Shown here: positions 1 to 9,461 of the stretch, in pieces
Layout: every line of letters starts with the position of its first letter
Numbering within the stretch: position 1 is the stretch's first letter
From: Paracoccus onubensis
GTDB lineage: Bacteria; Pseudomonadota; Alphaproteobacteria; Rhodobacterales; Rhodobacteraceae
Direction: 5' to 3'
Length of the DNA stretch: 64,000 nt
Assembly (NCBI RefSeq): GCF_003591515.1
Contig: NZ_QZCG01000008.1
Coordinates: forward strand, 124,001 to 188,000
Made by a program: the position numbers and the translations under genes
Notes under the pieces: generated by a model
The model's database searches: none
What the model saw: only the letters and a program-made list of their open reading frames with translations
What the model was told of the DNA's origin: nothing

Positions 1-1
1 G

Positions 2-511
2 GCCATTGCCTCGGCGCTGCCCGAAGGGGCGATCATCATCGATGAAAGCCTGACCAGTGCCAATCAGGTCGACAGCATGTCGGCCGGGGCGCCTCCGCAT
101 TCCTGGTTGTCGATCACCGGTGGCGCGATCGGGATCGGCCCGCCTCTCTCTGCCGGGGCGGCGGTCGCCTGTCCCGATCGGCCGGTGATCGCGCTGCAGG
201 CCGATGGCTCGGCCATGTATACGCTGCAGGCATTGTGGACACAGGCGCGCGAGGGCCTGAATGTCACCACCATCATTTTCGCCAATAAAAGCTATGACCT
301 TCTGAAACACGAGCTGTTCAAGGTAGGCGCCAATCCCGGCCCCGACGCCCTGAACCTGCTGGATCTGCGGCGGCCCGAGCTTGACTTCATATCACTCGCT
401 GCGGGTATGGGCGTACCGGGCCGCCGGGTCGATTGCGCAGCCGAGTTGCACCGTACCCTGTCAGACGCGGTTATCGAACCCGGCCCATTCCTGATCGAGG
501 CAATCCTGTGA
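2..511 (+). CDS. Thiamine-diphosphate enzyme, acetolactate synthase-like (C-terminal part, 5' truncated by window edge)
   Basis: The reading frame is open from the window edge and gives 169 residues of a TPP-binding C-terminal domain. The TPP/Mg motif is visible as QADGS followed about 26 residues later by FANKSY. The first Gly of the canonical GDG is Ala here, as I recall for the IlvX-like branch of acetolactate synthase homologues. The N-terminal PYR domain with the catalytic Glu lies outside the window, so the substrate cannot be judged. The stop codon overlaps the GTG start of the next gene by 4 bp (GTGA), so the two are translationally coupled and probably work on one substrate. It could be an acetolactate synthase-like or benzoylformate decarboxylase-like enzyme. 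Confidence 0.75.
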   Translation, partial: AIASALPEGAIIIDESLTSANQVDSMSAGAPPHSWLSITGGAIGIGPPLSAGAAVACPDRPVIALQADGSAMYTLQALWTQAREGLNVTTIIFANKSYDLLKHELFKVGANPGPDALNLLDLRRPELDFISLAAGMGVPGRRVDCAAELHRTLSDAVIEPGPFLIEAIL

Positions 512-2100
512 CCCATTTCGACTTTCTTTCCGGACGACGCCCGCCAAGCTATGCCAGCCGGGCGATGATCGCGACCTCGCATCCCCTGTCCACCTCAGCA
601 GGGCTTGCCGTTCTGTCCGAAGGGGGCAATGCGGTCGATGCGGCGATTTGCGCCTGCGCGGTCCAATGCGTCACGGATACGCATATGACCGGGATCGGCG
701 GAGATTGCTTCGTGCTGTATGCACCTGCAGGCGGCGGGGTTCGGGCGTTGAACGGATCGGGCATGGCCCCAGCCGCGGCCTCTCCGGAGGCGCTGCGGGC
801 AAAAGGGATCACCGAACTGACCCAGACAAGCCCGCATTCGATTACCATCCCGGGTGCGATCTCGGCATGGTGTCTGCTGCATGACGAATACGGGACATTG
901 CCGCTTGACCGGCTGTTCGCTCCGGCGATCCGCTATGCGGAGGAAGGATTTCCGATCACCGCCCGGGTGGCGCGTGACTGGGCGGCCGTTGGCGACAGCC
1001 TGCAACCGGGCGATCACGCCGCGCGTCTGTTCCTGCCCGATGGTCGCGCCCCGCAGGCCGGTACGGTACTGCGCCAGCCTCTGCTTGGCGCAAGACTGCG
1101 CGAGATTGCGTCAAAGGGCGCCGCAGCGTTCTATACGGGCGAAACCGCCGCGAAAATGTGCCGCTATCTGCAGGGATTGGGCGGACTGCACAGCGATCAG
1201 GATTTTCATGATTCACTGTCGGTCGCGCGATGGGAAGACCCAATCTCGGCGTCTTATCGCGGCTGCGAGATTCTGGAATGCGGACCGAATGGTCAGGGGC
1301 TGGCTGCGCTTCTGATCCTGCGGATCCTCGAAGGCTTCGACATGGGACCGCAGGTTTCGCAAGCGGATCGCATCCATCTTCTCGCCGAGGCGACCAAGCT
1401 TGCCTATCATCACCGCGATGCATTGATCGCCGATCCGGCATATTGCGAAGGACTGGCAGCGCAATTGCTATCGGACGAGGTGATCGAAACGCTTCGGGCG
1501 CGCATAGATCCCAGGCGGGCGGGTAAGCCGGCCCTGTGGACCGAGCCCGAGCACAGGGATACGATTTATCTTTGCGTGGTCGATGCGGAAGGCAACGCGA
1601 TTTCCTTTATCAATTCTATCTTTCACGCATTCGGGTCGACACGGCTCGACCCTGAGACCGGTATATTGTTCCACAGCCGGGGCTTGTCCTTCAGTCTCGA
1701 CCCGTCGCATCCGAATGCCATCGGGCCGGGCAAGCGCCCGATGCATACGATCATTCCGGGAATGCTGCGGGAAAACGGCCGGGTGACGATGCCATTCGGA
1801 GTCATGGGCGGGCATTATCAGGCAGCCGGTCACGCGGGTTTCCTGTCGGCGGTTCTGGATCGCGGGCTGGATATCCAGTCTGCGATGGAAGAGCCGCGCA
1901 GCTTTGCCTTCGACGGCGAGTTGCAGATCGAGCCCGGATTGCCGGATCGTGTCTGTCGGGAACTGGAAGAGCGCGGCCACCGTCTTTCAGTGCTGGACGG
2001 ACCGCTCGGAGGGTCTCAGGCGATCCGGATAGACCGCGAAACGGGAGTGCTGACAGGCGCGTCCGACAGCCGCAAGGATGGAATGGCTGCGGGGTATTAA
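508..2100 (+). CDS. Gamma-glutamyltransferase (Ntn-hydrolase) family protein
   Basis: A 530-residue protein of the GGT family, which matures by autocatalytic cleavage into two subunits. GTG at 508 is chosen because it overlaps the upstream stop (GTGA); an in-frame upstream ATG would run deep into the preceding gene. The early block AVDAAICACAVQCVTDTHMT matches the large subunit. The processing site reads DTIYLCVVDAEGNAISF, so Thr352 is the likely nucleophile. The usual TTHxS is changed to TIYLC, so the family fits but substrate specificity may differ from true glutathione hydrolase. No signal peptide is seen, unlike periplasmic E. coli GGT. Pairing with a TPP enzyme suggests a catabolic amidase role; this is inference. 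Confidence 0.8.
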   Translation: MTHFDFLSGRRPPSYASRAMIATSHPLSTSAGLAVLSEGGNAVDAAICACAVQCVTDTHMTGIGGDCFVLYAPAGGGVRALNGSGMAPAAASPEALRAKGITELTQTSPHSITIPGAISAWCLLHDEYGTLPLDRLFAPAIRYAEEGFPITARVARDWAAVGDSLQPGDHAARLFLPDGRAPQAGTVLRQPLLGARLREIASKGAAAFYTGETAAKMCRYLQGLGGLHSDQDFHDSLSVARWEDPISASYRGCEILECGPNGQGLAALLILRILEGFDMGPQVSQADRIHLLAEATKLAYHHRDALIADPAYCEGLAAQLLSDEVIETLRARIDPRRAGKPALWTEPEHRDTIYLCVVDAEGNAISFINSIFHAFGSTRLDPETGILFHSRGLSFSLDPSHPNAIGPGKRPMHTIIPGMLRENGRVTMPFGVMGGHYQAAGHAGFLSAVLDRGLDIQSAMEEPRSFAFDGELQIEPGLPDRVCRELEERGHRLSVLDGPLGGSQAIRIDRETGVLTGASDSRKDGMAAGY

Positions 2101-2629
2101 CAAGCGTCGACCGAGAGGCAACCATCCCGACGGACTGACCTGTATCGCTACTTAACACATTCATAAAATCTGAATTGCATTTGTGCATATCTGCACTGAT
2201 GGCCAGATAACGGCAAAATATCCCGGCCCTTGTGTTAGGTGATGATGGCGCCGTCATCTTCCCTGGTTGGGAAGCCTGCCGTCATTCGGATTGACGATGC
2301 CTTGCATTGCCCATGCCTGCCACGGACCGGACAGGGTTATGCAGCTTCGTTTCCGAAAGCGATAACTCCCGGCCTTGACGCAATTTCCGCATCCTTCCAG
2401 CACGAACATCCTGCAGTTACCGGAAGGGCGCCGACTGCCTTCGATGCCTCTTGTCAACAGCTGATACCAATGGGGGAGATTCAGGCGAGGTTTCGGTTGA
2501 AAGGTGGCATTGATTATGCCAGAGTTTGTCGAGGGGAGCCCCGCGGCTTTGTCGAATCAGAACCTGACGACGGCAACTGCCCTGCGGCCAAGAGACAAAC
2601 GACACGTTGAACAGGAGGAGCAATAGCAC
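2101..2629 (+). other. Intergenic region upstream of oxc
   Basis: I see no convincing gene in these 529 bases. Short open frames on both strands (for example 2239-2610 on the plus strand) lack a good ribosome binding site and recognisable protein content. The region must hold the oxc-frc promoter. A strong Shine-Dalgarno sequence, AGGAGGAG, lies about 12 bases before the oxc start. Confidence 0.5.
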
Positions 2630-4384
2630 ATGACTGTCGTCACAAAACTCGAACCGTCCAGGGCCGATGCAGAGCCGGAACTGACGGATGGTTTTCATCT
2701 TGTCATCGATGCACTCAAGCTTAACGGTCTTACCACGATCTATGGTGTACCCGGCATTCCGATCACGGATCTGGGGCGGATGGCGCAGGCGGAAGGCATG
2801 CGCGTTATCTCTTTCCGGCACGAACAGCACGCCGGTTATGCGGCGTCGGCGGCGGGCTTTCTGACGAAAAAGCCCGGGATCTGCCTGACAGTCTCGGCGC
2901 CCGGATTCCTGAACGGTCTGACCGCGCTGGCCAATGCGACGACGAACTGCTTTCCGATGATCCTCATTTCAGGTTCCTCAGAACGCGAGGTCGTCGACCT
3001 GCAGCAGGGCGATTATGAAGAGATGGACCAGCTGGCCATCGCCAAACCGCTGTGCAAGGCCGCTTTCCGGGTTCTGCATGTCGAGGATATCGGCATCGGC
3101 ATCGCGCGGGCAATCCGTGCCGCCGTTTCGGGGCGTCCGGGCGGGGTCTATCTTGACCTGCCCGCGAAACTGTTCCCGCAGGTCATCGAAAAGGAAGCCG
3201 GACGGCAATCTCTGGTCAAGGTCATTGATGCCGCGCCCGCGCAATTGCCCGCGCCGTCATCCGTCGAACGTGCTCTGGAGGTTCTGAAACAAGCCAAGCG
3301 CCCGCTGGTGATTTTCGGCAAGGGGGCAGCCTATGCCCAGGCGGATGAGGATATTCGCAGCTTCGTTGAAGAAAGCGGTATTCCCTTCCTGCAGATGAGT
3401 ATGGCCAAAGGTCTGCTGCCCGATACCCACCCGCAATCCGCCGGCGCGGCGCGGTCCACCGTGCTGAAGAATGCCGATGTGGTGATGCTGGTCGGCGCAC
3501 GCCTCAATTGGCTGCTGTCGCATGGCAAGGGCAAGAGCTGGGGCGAGCCGGGCTCGAAGAAATTCATCCAGATCGATATCGAGCCGAAGGAAATGGATTC
3601 GAATATCGAGATCGCCGCGCCAATCGTGGGCGATATCGGCTCCTGCATATCCGCGTTGCTCAAGGGGTTGGGCGAGAACTGGCAGAAGCCGCCCAGTGAC
3701 TGGACCGACATGATCGACGCCAAAAAGGAAGAAAATGTCGCCAAAATGGCCGGGCGGCTGAAAAAGAACTCCACGCCGATGGATTTCCACGGTGCGCTTG
3801 GCGCCTTGCGCACGGTGATCAAGGAACGGCCCGACGCCATTCTTGTGAATGAGGGCGCGAATACGCTCGACCTTGCCCGCGGTATCATCGACATGTATCA
3901 GCCCCGCAAAAGGCTGGATGTCGGCACCTGGGGCGTGATGGGCATCGGCATGGGATCGGCCATCGCGGCGGCCGTCGAAACCGGCAAGCCGGTGCTTGCG
4001 ATCGAGGGCGACTCGGCCTTCGGTTTCTGTGGTATGGAGGTGGAGACCATCTGCCGCTACAATCTGCCGGTCTGCGTCGTGATCTTCAACAATAACGGCA
4101 TCTATCGCGGCACCGATGTCAATCCGACGGGCGGTTCGGATGTCGCCACCACTGTTTTCGTCCATAATGCCCGCTATGATCAAATGATGACAGCGTTCGG
4201 CGGAAACGGGGTGAACGTGACGACACCCGACGCGCTTTACAATGCGGTATCAGAGGCAATGGACTCGGGAAAACCCACTCTCATCAACGCGGTTATCGAC
4301 CCGGCGGCCGGAACCGAAAGCGGCCGGATCGGCAATCTCAATCCACAAAGCACGGTTGGAAAAAAGGCAGGAGGCACGAAATGA
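2630..4384 (+). CDS. oxc: Oxalyl-CoA decarboxylase
   Basis: A 584-residue thiamine-diphosphate enzyme that converts oxalyl-CoA to formyl-CoA and CO2 in the cytoplasm. The protein has the three-domain POX fold order. The N-terminal PYR domain carries the cofactor-activating Glu at about residue 65 ([17 protein letters not shown]). The C-terminal domain has GDSAFGF starting at residue 460 and [11 protein letters not shown] at 486-496, typical of oxalyl-CoA decarboxylases and of E. coli YfdU. Its length fits the family (about 565-590). The last four bases overlap the start of frc, so the two are co-translated. Together they form the CoA cycle that decarboxylates oxalate to formate. Confidence 0.93.
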   Translation: MTVVTKLEPSRADAEPELTDGFHLVIDALKLNGLTTIYGVPGIPITDLGRMAQAEGMRVISFRHEQHAGYAASAAGFLTKKPGICLTVSAPGFLNGLTALANATTNCFPMILISGSSEREVVDLQQGDYEEMDQLAIAKPLCKAAFRVLHVEDIGIGIARAIRAAVSGRPGGVYLDLPAKLFPQVIEKEAGRQSLVKVIDAAPAQLPAPSSVERALEVLKQAKRPLVIFGKGAAYAQADEDIRSFVEESGIPFLQMSMAKGLLPDTHPQSAGAARSTVLKNADVVMLVGARLNWLLSHGKGKSWGEPGSKKFIQIDIEPKEMDSNIEIAAPIVGDIGSCISALLKGLGENWQKPPSDWTDMIDAKKEENVAKMAGRLKKNSTPMDFHGALGALRTVIKERPDAILVNEGANTLDLARGIIDMYQPRKRLDVGTWGVMGIGMGSAIAAAVETGKPVLAIEGDSAFGFCGMEVETICRYNLPVCVVIFNNNGIYRGTDVNPTGGSDVATTVFVHNARYDQMMTAFGGNGVNVTTPDALYNAVSEAMDSGKPTLINAVIDPAAGTESGRIGNLNPQSTVGKKAGGTK

Positions 4385-5655
4385 AAGCTCTCGAAGGAGT
4401 CCGTATTCTCGATTTCACCCATGTTCAATCGGGCCCGACCTGCACGCAGTTGCTTGCATGGTTCGGCGCCGACGTGATCAAGGTGGAACGTCCCGGCGTG
4501 GGGGATATCACCCGCGGTCAGTTGCGGGATATTCCCGATGCGGACAGCCTGTATTTTACCATGCTCAACCACAACAAACGCTCGATCACGCTCAACACCA
4601 AGAACGAGAGCGGCAAGAAGGTTCTCGAAGAGCTGATCCGGAAATGCGATGTGATGGTCGAGAATTTCGCGCCCGGCGCGCTTGACCGCATGGGCTTCAC
4701 CTGGGAGCGGATTCAGGAAATCAATCCCGCCATGATCGTGGCTTCGATCAAGGGTTTCGGCCCCGGGCCATATCAGGATTGCAAGGTCTATGAAAATGTC
4801 GCGCAATGCACGGGCGGTGCGGCATCGACCACCGGTTTCCGCGACGGCCTGCCACTGGTAACCGGCGCGCAGATCGGCGATTCCGGGACCGGGCTGCATC
4901 TGTGCCTTGGCATCGTGACGGCGCTGTACCAGCGGACCCGCACCGGCGAGGGCCAGAAGGTCTCGGCGGCGATGCAGGACGGCGTTCTGAACCTTTGCCG
5001 CGTGAAGCTGCGTGACCAGCAGCGTCTGGAGCATGGCCCGCTGAAGGAATACAGCCAATTCGGCGAAGGGGTCGAATTCGGCGATTCCGTTCCGCGCGCA
5101 GGCAATGATTCCGGCGGCGGCCAGCCCGGCCGCATCCTGAAATGCAAAGGCTGGGAAAACGATCCGAACGCCTATATCTACTTCATCACCCAGGCCCCGG
5201 TCTGGGAGGCGATCTGCGACGTGATCGGCGCGCCCGAATGGAAGACCGATCCCGATTATGCGACGCCGAACGCCCGTCTGCCGCGTCTCAATCAGGTCTT
5301 CGGCCGGATCGAGGACTGGACCCAGACCCGCGACAAGTTCGAGGTGATGGAGATCCTGAACGCGCGCGACATCCCTTGCGGGCCGATCCTGTCGATGAAG
5401 GAACTGGCGGCCGATGCGTCACTGCGGGCGACCGGCACGATCGTCGAGGTCGATCACCCGACGCGGGGCTCTTACCTGTCGGTCGGCAACCCGATCAAGC
5501 TGTCGGGAAGCCCGACCGAAGTCACCCGTTCCCCTCTGCTGGGAGAGCATACCGACGTCATCCTGCGCGAAGTGCTGCAATTCGACGAGAGCATGGTTAA
5601 GGAATTGCAGCAAAGCGGGGCGCTTGGCGATCCTGCCAAGCTTGCAGCGGAATAG
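4381..5655 (+). CDS. frc: Formyl-CoA:oxalate CoA-transferase
   Basis: A 424-residue class III CoA-transferase. It moves CoA from formyl-CoA to oxalate, releasing formate and supplying oxalyl-CoA to Oxc. The N-terminal block [20 protein letters not shown] and the [10 protein letters not shown] motif are typical. The catalytic Asp lies in [12 protein letters not shown] at residue 167, equivalent to Asp169 of the Oxalobacter enzyme. The glycine-rich loop region follows. It starts inside the oxc stop codon (ATGA) and is followed closely by a strong rho-independent terminator, so oxc-frc is a two-gene operon. No oxalate:formate antiporter or formate dehydrogenase is next to it. Confidence 0.93.
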   Translation: MKALEGVRILDFTHVQSGPTCTQLLAWFGADVIKVERPGVGDITRGQLRDIPDADSLYFTMLNHNKRSITLNTKNESGKKVLEELIRKCDVMVENFAPGALDRMGFTWERIQEINPAMIVASIKGFGPGPYQDCKVYENVAQCTGGAASTTGFRDGLPLVTGAQIGDSGTGLHLCLGIVTALYQRTRTGEGQKVSAAMQDGVLNLCRVKLRDQQRLEHGPLKEYSQFGEGVEFGDSVPRAGNDSGGGQPGRILKCKGWENDPNAYIYFITQAPVWEAICDVIGAPEWKTDPDYATPNARLPRLNQVFGRIEDWTQTRDKFEVMEILNARDIPCGPILSMKELAADASLRATGTIVEVDHPTRGSYLSVGNPIKLSGSPTEVTRSPLLGEHTDVILREVLQFDESMVKELQQSGALGDPAKLAAE

Positions 5656-5673
5656 GCAATCGCCCTGCTCTTC

Positions 5674-5712
5674 AAGACGGGCCGCCATCTGTTGCGGCCC
5701 GTCTTGTTGTCA
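5674..5712 (+). terminator. Rho-independent terminator of oxc-frc
   Basis: A perfect 12-bp stem, AAGACGGGCCGC at 5674-5685 pairing with GCGGCCCGTCTT at 5694-5705, with an 8-base loop, begins 18 bases after the frc stop. The tract after it is only moderately T-rich (GTTGTC). Confidence 0.8.
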
Positions 5713-5775
5713 TAGGAATGCCGTATCCTTGGCAAGGCACTTCTCACGACAACCCGCAACAAAAGGCGGCAGAGA

Positions 5776-7512
5776 ATGTCAAAACCCGATGTCAGATTCG
5801 ATGCCTGGAACCCGGGTTTAAACTCGGAGCTTCCCTCGGAACTTATGCCGGCGATCACGCTTTTTCGCCCGGAAAATTCTGAAACGGGATATCACGATGC
5901 CAAACAGGCCGCTGATTTCTGCGGGCTGAAACCCGAAGAGATGATCGCATTCAAAGCCGAGCGATTGGCGATGCATGACATCCTGATCCGGGTAACGACA
6001 GAGCTTTTCGTACCCGACGGGCCGAATTACGAAGAATTGGGGATCAACCTGCGGGGCATGGCAAGCCGGATCCTGGACAACTGGATCCAGCCAAGATTAC
6101 CGGAACTCGAAGCCGAATTCACCAAGCTCCGCACCCGGGTGGAACAAAGCCTGGCAGATCGCCTTGACGCGGATATATTCAAGCGGCGCGACCCGAACCC
6201 GGTTAACGACAAACCGGGGCTTTGGGGAAAGCTTTTCGGAAAAAAGCAGCCCTTGGCAAAGGCTTCAGTTCTGCCAGAACTTGCGGCGCTTTCGGAATGG
6301 CAAAGCCGTGTCGACGCGACAGATGAACCGCTGGAACAGGCATGTCTCAGGGCGTTGCTGGCTACCGTTGGCGGGATTGTCGGCCAGCGTGGCCGCCTGA
6401 TGGCCGACAAGGATCTTGTGATCTCCCTGACCTCGCGACTGGTCTGCAATTCATATGGCAGCCGCATGATCAGTTCGCTGATAGAGCCCATTTTCCTGGA
6501 AGCGGTGGACAGGGAAGGATACAGATTGCTGCCTTATCAGGAGCGCCCGTTCGTCATGAATGTGAAGGGCGCCTCTGCTGCGGGCAAAAGCACGATCCGG
6601 CCGCTACAGTTGCAGCTGGCGGAACGGCTGGGCATAGATTGGAAGGATTTCGCCCTCGTCAGCCCCGATTACTGGCGCAAGTTCCTGCTGGATTACAACA
6701 GTCTGGGCGAGCATTTCAAATATGCCGCCATGCTGACCGGGCACGAGCTGGAAATCATCGACAGGAAGCTTGACAGTTACATGGAAGAAAAGGCGGCCAA
6801 TTCGAATATGCCGCATTTGCTGATCGACCGTTTCCGTTTCGACAGTTTCAAACTGTCGACCAATCAGCAGACCGACGGTCGGTTGCTCAGCCGCTTCGGC
6901 CATACCGTATTCATATTCTTCATCATCACGCCTCCGACGGAAACGGTGGAGCGGGCATGGAAACGAGGTCGGGAAACCGGCCGCTACAAGGCCGTCGATG
7001 ATCTGCTTTTTCACAATATCGAAGCCTATACAGGCATGCCCGAACTGTTCCTGACCTGGGTCGGCAAGAAAAGCCCCAAGGTGCATTTCGAATTTCTCGA
7101 CAATAGCGTAGCTTTCGGAGAACGTCCCCGCACAGTCGCATTCGGTTGGAACGGTGAAATCACCATCCTCGATCCCGACTGCATCCGCCGGATGAATGAT
7201 TACAAGCAGATCAATATCGATGCCCGATCTCCGGCAGAGGTCTATCTGGACATCGCGGACAGCCACGACATTCTGGCAACCTTCATAGAACGAATTCCGA
7301 AGGTATCCTTCATGGACAGGGATAACGGCGATCTTCTTGCGCAATTCCTTGATGGCGAATGTCAGTTCGAATCCGGGGATTTTCTGAAACATGTCGGGCT
7401 GGAAAGAATGTCGCATGAGGCGGCGGCAGGCCCATCCGGGCAAGATCAGGCGCCCGATATGACAAAGATCGATGCCGGGCGCGAGCGGCACTACACTCTC
7501 GGAGACTGGTAG
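5776..7512 (+). CDS. Large P-loop protein with zeta-toxin/kinase-like domain
   Basis: A 578-residue soluble protein. Residues 265-273 read GASAAGKST, a Walker A motif. It is followed by VSPDYWRKFLLDYNSLGEHFKYAAMLTGHELEIID-type sequence, which resembles the substrate-binding region of zeta-toxin/UDP-GlcNAc kinase-like enzymes, and by IDRFRFDSF and a basic lid-like segment WKRGRETGRYKAVDD. The about 255 residues before the P-loop have no motif I recognise and include a basic loop (GLWGKLFGKKQP). There is no small antitoxin gene beside it, so a classical toxin-antitoxin role is unlikely. It is a single-gene unit between two terminators. Phosphotransfer to an unknown small molecule or protein is inference. 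Confidence 0.6.
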   Translation: MSKPDVRFDAWNPGLNSELPSELMPAITLFRPENSETGYHDAKQAADFCGLKPEEMIAFKAERLAMHDILIRVTTELFVPDGPNYEELGINLRGMASRILDNWIQPRLPELEAEFTKLRTRVEQSLADRLDADIFKRRDPNPVNDKPGLWGKLFGKKQPLAKASVLPELAALSEWQSRVDATDEPLEQACLRALLATVGGIVGQRGRLMADKDLVISLTSRLVCNSYGSRMISSLIEPIFLEAVDREGYRLLPYQERPFVMNVKGASAAGKSTIRPLQLQLAERLGIDWKDFALVSPDYWRKFLLDYNSLGEHFKYAAMLTGHELEIIDRKLDSYMEEKAANSNMPHLLIDRFRFDSFKLSTNQQTDGRLLSRFGHTVFIFFIITPPTETVERAWKRGRETGRYKAVDDLLFHNIEAYTGMPELFLTWVGKKSPKVHFEFLDNSVAFGERPRTVAFGWNGEITILDPDCIRRMNDYKQINIDARSPAEVYLDIADSHDILATFIERIPKVSFMDRDNGDLLAQFLDGECQFESGDFLKHVGLERMSHEAAAGPSGQDQAPDMTKIDAGRERHYTLGDW

Positions 7513-7561
7513 AAGAAGAACATCCAGGCGCATGCCATCGATCCCGATGCCGCACTGCAAC

Positions 7562-7590
7562 AAAAAAGGGGCCGCAAGGCCCTTTTCCTT
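7562..7590 (+). terminator. Rho-independent terminator after the P-loop protein gene
   Basis: An A-run, then GGGCC-GCAA-GGCCC with a stable GCAA tetraloop, extended by a G-T wobble and A-T pairs, then TTTTCCTTTT. It lies about 50 bases after the stop codon. Poly-A on the left and poly-T on the right make it potentially bidirectional. Confidence 0.8.
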
Positions 7591-7777
7591 TTGCGCGCCG
7601 GGGATTGAGGTTGATCGCTTAGCCCCTGCAAATACTGAGTATTCGCACTGATTAGGCCCGTTCTGCTGGCTTTGCTTTGTGCGCATACCCGGGTTGCGCC
7701 GGATGGTCCTACCCGTCCGGGCGGCACTCCCCTATATGCATGGCACAAACATCATGACCAGTAAAGTGTGGAGCATC

Positions 7778-7939
7778 ATGACCTACGCAGATTCCAGACG
7801 CTACGTCCCCGCCAAACAAGAGCGCCGCGGCTTTTTCGCAGCTATTTTCAACGCTTTGCGGGCTGGTTCCGCGGTAAGAAGTGGTCGCAAGACCGCTACC
7901 GGGCCTCTTCGCTTCCACGGCTCTCCCCGGGCTTTCTGA
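7778..7939 (+). CDS. Possible small basic protein
   Basis: An open frame of 53 residues starting MTYADSRRYVPAKQERRGFF, rich in Arg, Lys and Ala, with a weak ribosome binding site (GTGGAG) before the ATG. It recalls the small basic DUF1127-like proteins common in Rhodobacterales but lacks their conserved C-terminal half. A longer in-frame start exists at 7679. The gap between two clear terminators (7590-8013) otherwise holds nothing, so something is probably transcribed here. A small RNA is an alternative. Low certainty. Confidence 0.3.
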   Translation: MTYADSRRYVPAKQERRGFFAAIFNALRAGSAVRSGRKTATGPLRFHGSPRAF

Positions 7940-8012
7940 GCCTTCGGGTTTCCTTTCCCGCCGGACCCTTGACTTGCGGTCCGGCTTCCTACCGAAAATG
8001 TTACAAATAGCT

Positions 8013-8045
8013 CAGGTTGGCCGGTCACCGGCCAACCTGATTTTC
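8013..8045. terminator. Bidirectional rho-independent terminator
   Basis: A perfect 12-bp inverted repeat, CAGGTTGGCCGG (8013-8024) and CCGGCCAACCTG (8028-8039), with a 3-base loop and an ATTTTCTGTT tail on the plus strand. It sits between the small plus-strand frame and the stop of the minus-strand terC-like gene, so it can serve both. Confidence 0.75.
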
Positions 8046-8047
8046 TG

Positions 8048-8752
8048 TTAGTGAACGACAACAGCGGCAGCTGCCGATTTGATGAGCGGTATAGCCGGTA
8101 GAGTATGATCCATCAGCTGGTCGGCGCCTTCGTAGAGCATCTTGACCGCGACATAAAGGATGAGGACAAGACCGACCCATCCGATCCAGCGAAAGCGATG
8201 AAGAAGACGCGCGATGAAAGTCGCGGCAAATCCCATCATGACCACCGACAGGGCAAGACCGAAGATCAGTGCTTCAATGTGGTGTTGCGCGGCCCCGGCC
8301 ACAGCGAGCACATTATCGAGCGACATCGAGACATCGGCAATAATGATCTGGGTGGTTGCCTGACGTAGGGTCTTGCGTGGCGCTCCGCCGGCCACGGTGC
8401 CGTCCGCGTTCATGTCACTGTCGGACAGCGCCTCGGCCGCGCCATGCTCATCCTCGTGGGAAACGCTGAGTTCGCGATACATTTTCCAGCAAACCCAAAG
8501 CAGCAGAACGCCGCCGGCGATCAGCAGGCCACCGCCAAGTGACAAAAGCTGGGTCGTAATAAGCGCAAAGAAGATACGCATGAGCGTCGCGGCTAATATG
8601 CCGATCATGATGGCCCGCTTGCGCAATTCGGGCGGGAGGCCGGCAGCAGCCAGGCCGATAACAATCGCATTATCCCCGGCCAGTACCAGGTCGATCATGA
8701 TCACTTGTAGCAGGGAAGAGATAAAACTCGGGTCGATGCCAAACATAGGCAC
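8048..8752 (-). CDS. TerC/YjbE-family integral membrane protein
   Basis: A 234-residue membrane protein with about seven hydrophobic segments. The two internal repeats carry the acidic motifs typical of TerC: VIMIDLVLAGDNAIVIGLA near the N-terminus and IIIADVSMSLDNVLAVAGAA after a soluble loop of about residues 95-125. The paired D..L..DN motifs are proposed metal sites, and the family is linked to manganese efflux or metallation of exported proteins. It is a single-gene unit with a ribosome binding site (TTGAGGAG) before the start. Upstream is about 180 bases of leader before the next minus-strand gene. Some relatives are controlled by the yybP-ykoY manganese riboswitch, but I could not fit that consensus here. 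Confidence 0.85.
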   Translation of the reverse strand: MPMFGIDPSFISSLLQVIMIDLVLAGDNAIVIGLAAAGLPPELRKRAIMIGILAATLMRIFFALITTQLLSLGGGLLIAGGVLLLWVCWKMYRELSVSHEDEHGAAEALSDSDMNADGTVAGGAPRKTLRQATTQIIIADVSMSLDNVLAVAGAAQHHIEALIFGLALSVVMMGFAATFIARLLHRFRWIGWVGLVLILYVAVKMLYEGADQLMDHTLPAIPLIKSAAAAVVVH

Positions 8753-8931
8753 TCCTCAAAACAGCGGCTGAGGTGTGGTGGTTCCCGACATCACGAATCG
8801 CCGCCTGATTCGCCAGAGGGGCCCGGTCACCGTTATTTTAACCCGCATAAAGCGGAAAGATTGTATTCAGGTCTACTGCCTAGATCCTCTGTCGCCTTTC
8901 TGCAATTGGATAAATTTCCTTTCAGTTCTGC

Positions 8932-9450
8932 TCAGGAGCGCGTCGCCTGTTCCTTGCTCTGCTTCGTGTACGCAGCCTGTTGCGTATATGCGGCCACATA
9001 TGCGGCAGCAATCGGGTTGCGGTCGCGGATATGCACCCACCACATCGGGGCGATGTTTTCATGAAGCCACATGAAGCCTACGGCGAAGCCCGTGCTGACA
9101 AGAAGCTGAAACCCGAAGAACGCAAGCACGCCATCGGAAAGGAGGGACGGGCTGCCGAGATAGAGATTGATCACCACCTCGTAAATGGTGCGTGAGACCG
9201 TGTAGCCGATCAGCCAGTAACCAACGGCCGGGGTAATGCCCCCGATCCGGATCCGGGCCTGGGCCAACAGTAAACTGTAGCCCGCCCCGAACAGCGCCAG
9301 TGGGATGCCGAGAGCCAGCACCGAAACCACAACGTAGCCGATAGGTAGCCCTCCATAGAGGGCTACCCCGCCGACTGCGAATGACGCGATGACACCGAGC
9401 ATAGAGCCGGGTAGCAGAAGCTCGGTCATTCGCTTGACGGAATTAGTCAT
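8932..9450 (-). CDS. Small membrane protein, partner of Nramp-like transporter
   Basis: A 172-residue protein with four hydrophobic segments: about residues 12-34, 36-60, 74-98 and 105-128. The C-terminal tail is short and polar, with repeated A-Y residues (AAAYVAAYTQQAAYTKQ). I do not recognise the family. It starts 11 bases after the stop of the Nramp-like gene, so both are one operon. Its size and membrane topology suggest an accessory subunit or stabiliser of that transporter, analogous in layout to small-subunit/large-subunit secondary transporters; this is inference. Confidence 0.6.
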   Translation of the reverse strand: MTNSVKRMTELLLPGSMLGVIASFAVGGVALYGGLPIGYVVVSVLALGIPLALFGAGYSLLLAQARIRIGGITPAVGYWLIGYTVSRTIYEVVINLYLGSPSLLSDGVLAFFGFQLLVSTGFAVGFMWLHENIAPMWWVHIRDRNPIAAAYVAAYTQQAAYTKQSKEQATRS

Positions 9451-9461
9451 TGCATTTCACC

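Noticed and set aside
433..507. Upstream in-frame extension of the GGT-like protein
   Set aside because: It would overlap 25 codons of the TPP enzyme; GTG 508 gives the coupled GTGA overlap and a normal N-terminus.
2239..2610. 123-codon plus-strand frame before oxc
   Set aside because: No ribosome binding site, no family features and codon use unlike neighbours.
5776..7512. Classical epsilon/zeta toxin-antitoxin system
   Set aside because: No antitoxin-sized gene is adjacent and the protein is about twice the size of zeta toxins.
8753..8931. Manganese (yybP-ykoY) riboswitch upstream of the TerC-like gene
   Set aside because: The context is suggestive, but I could not align the conserved core; a covariance-model search would settle it.
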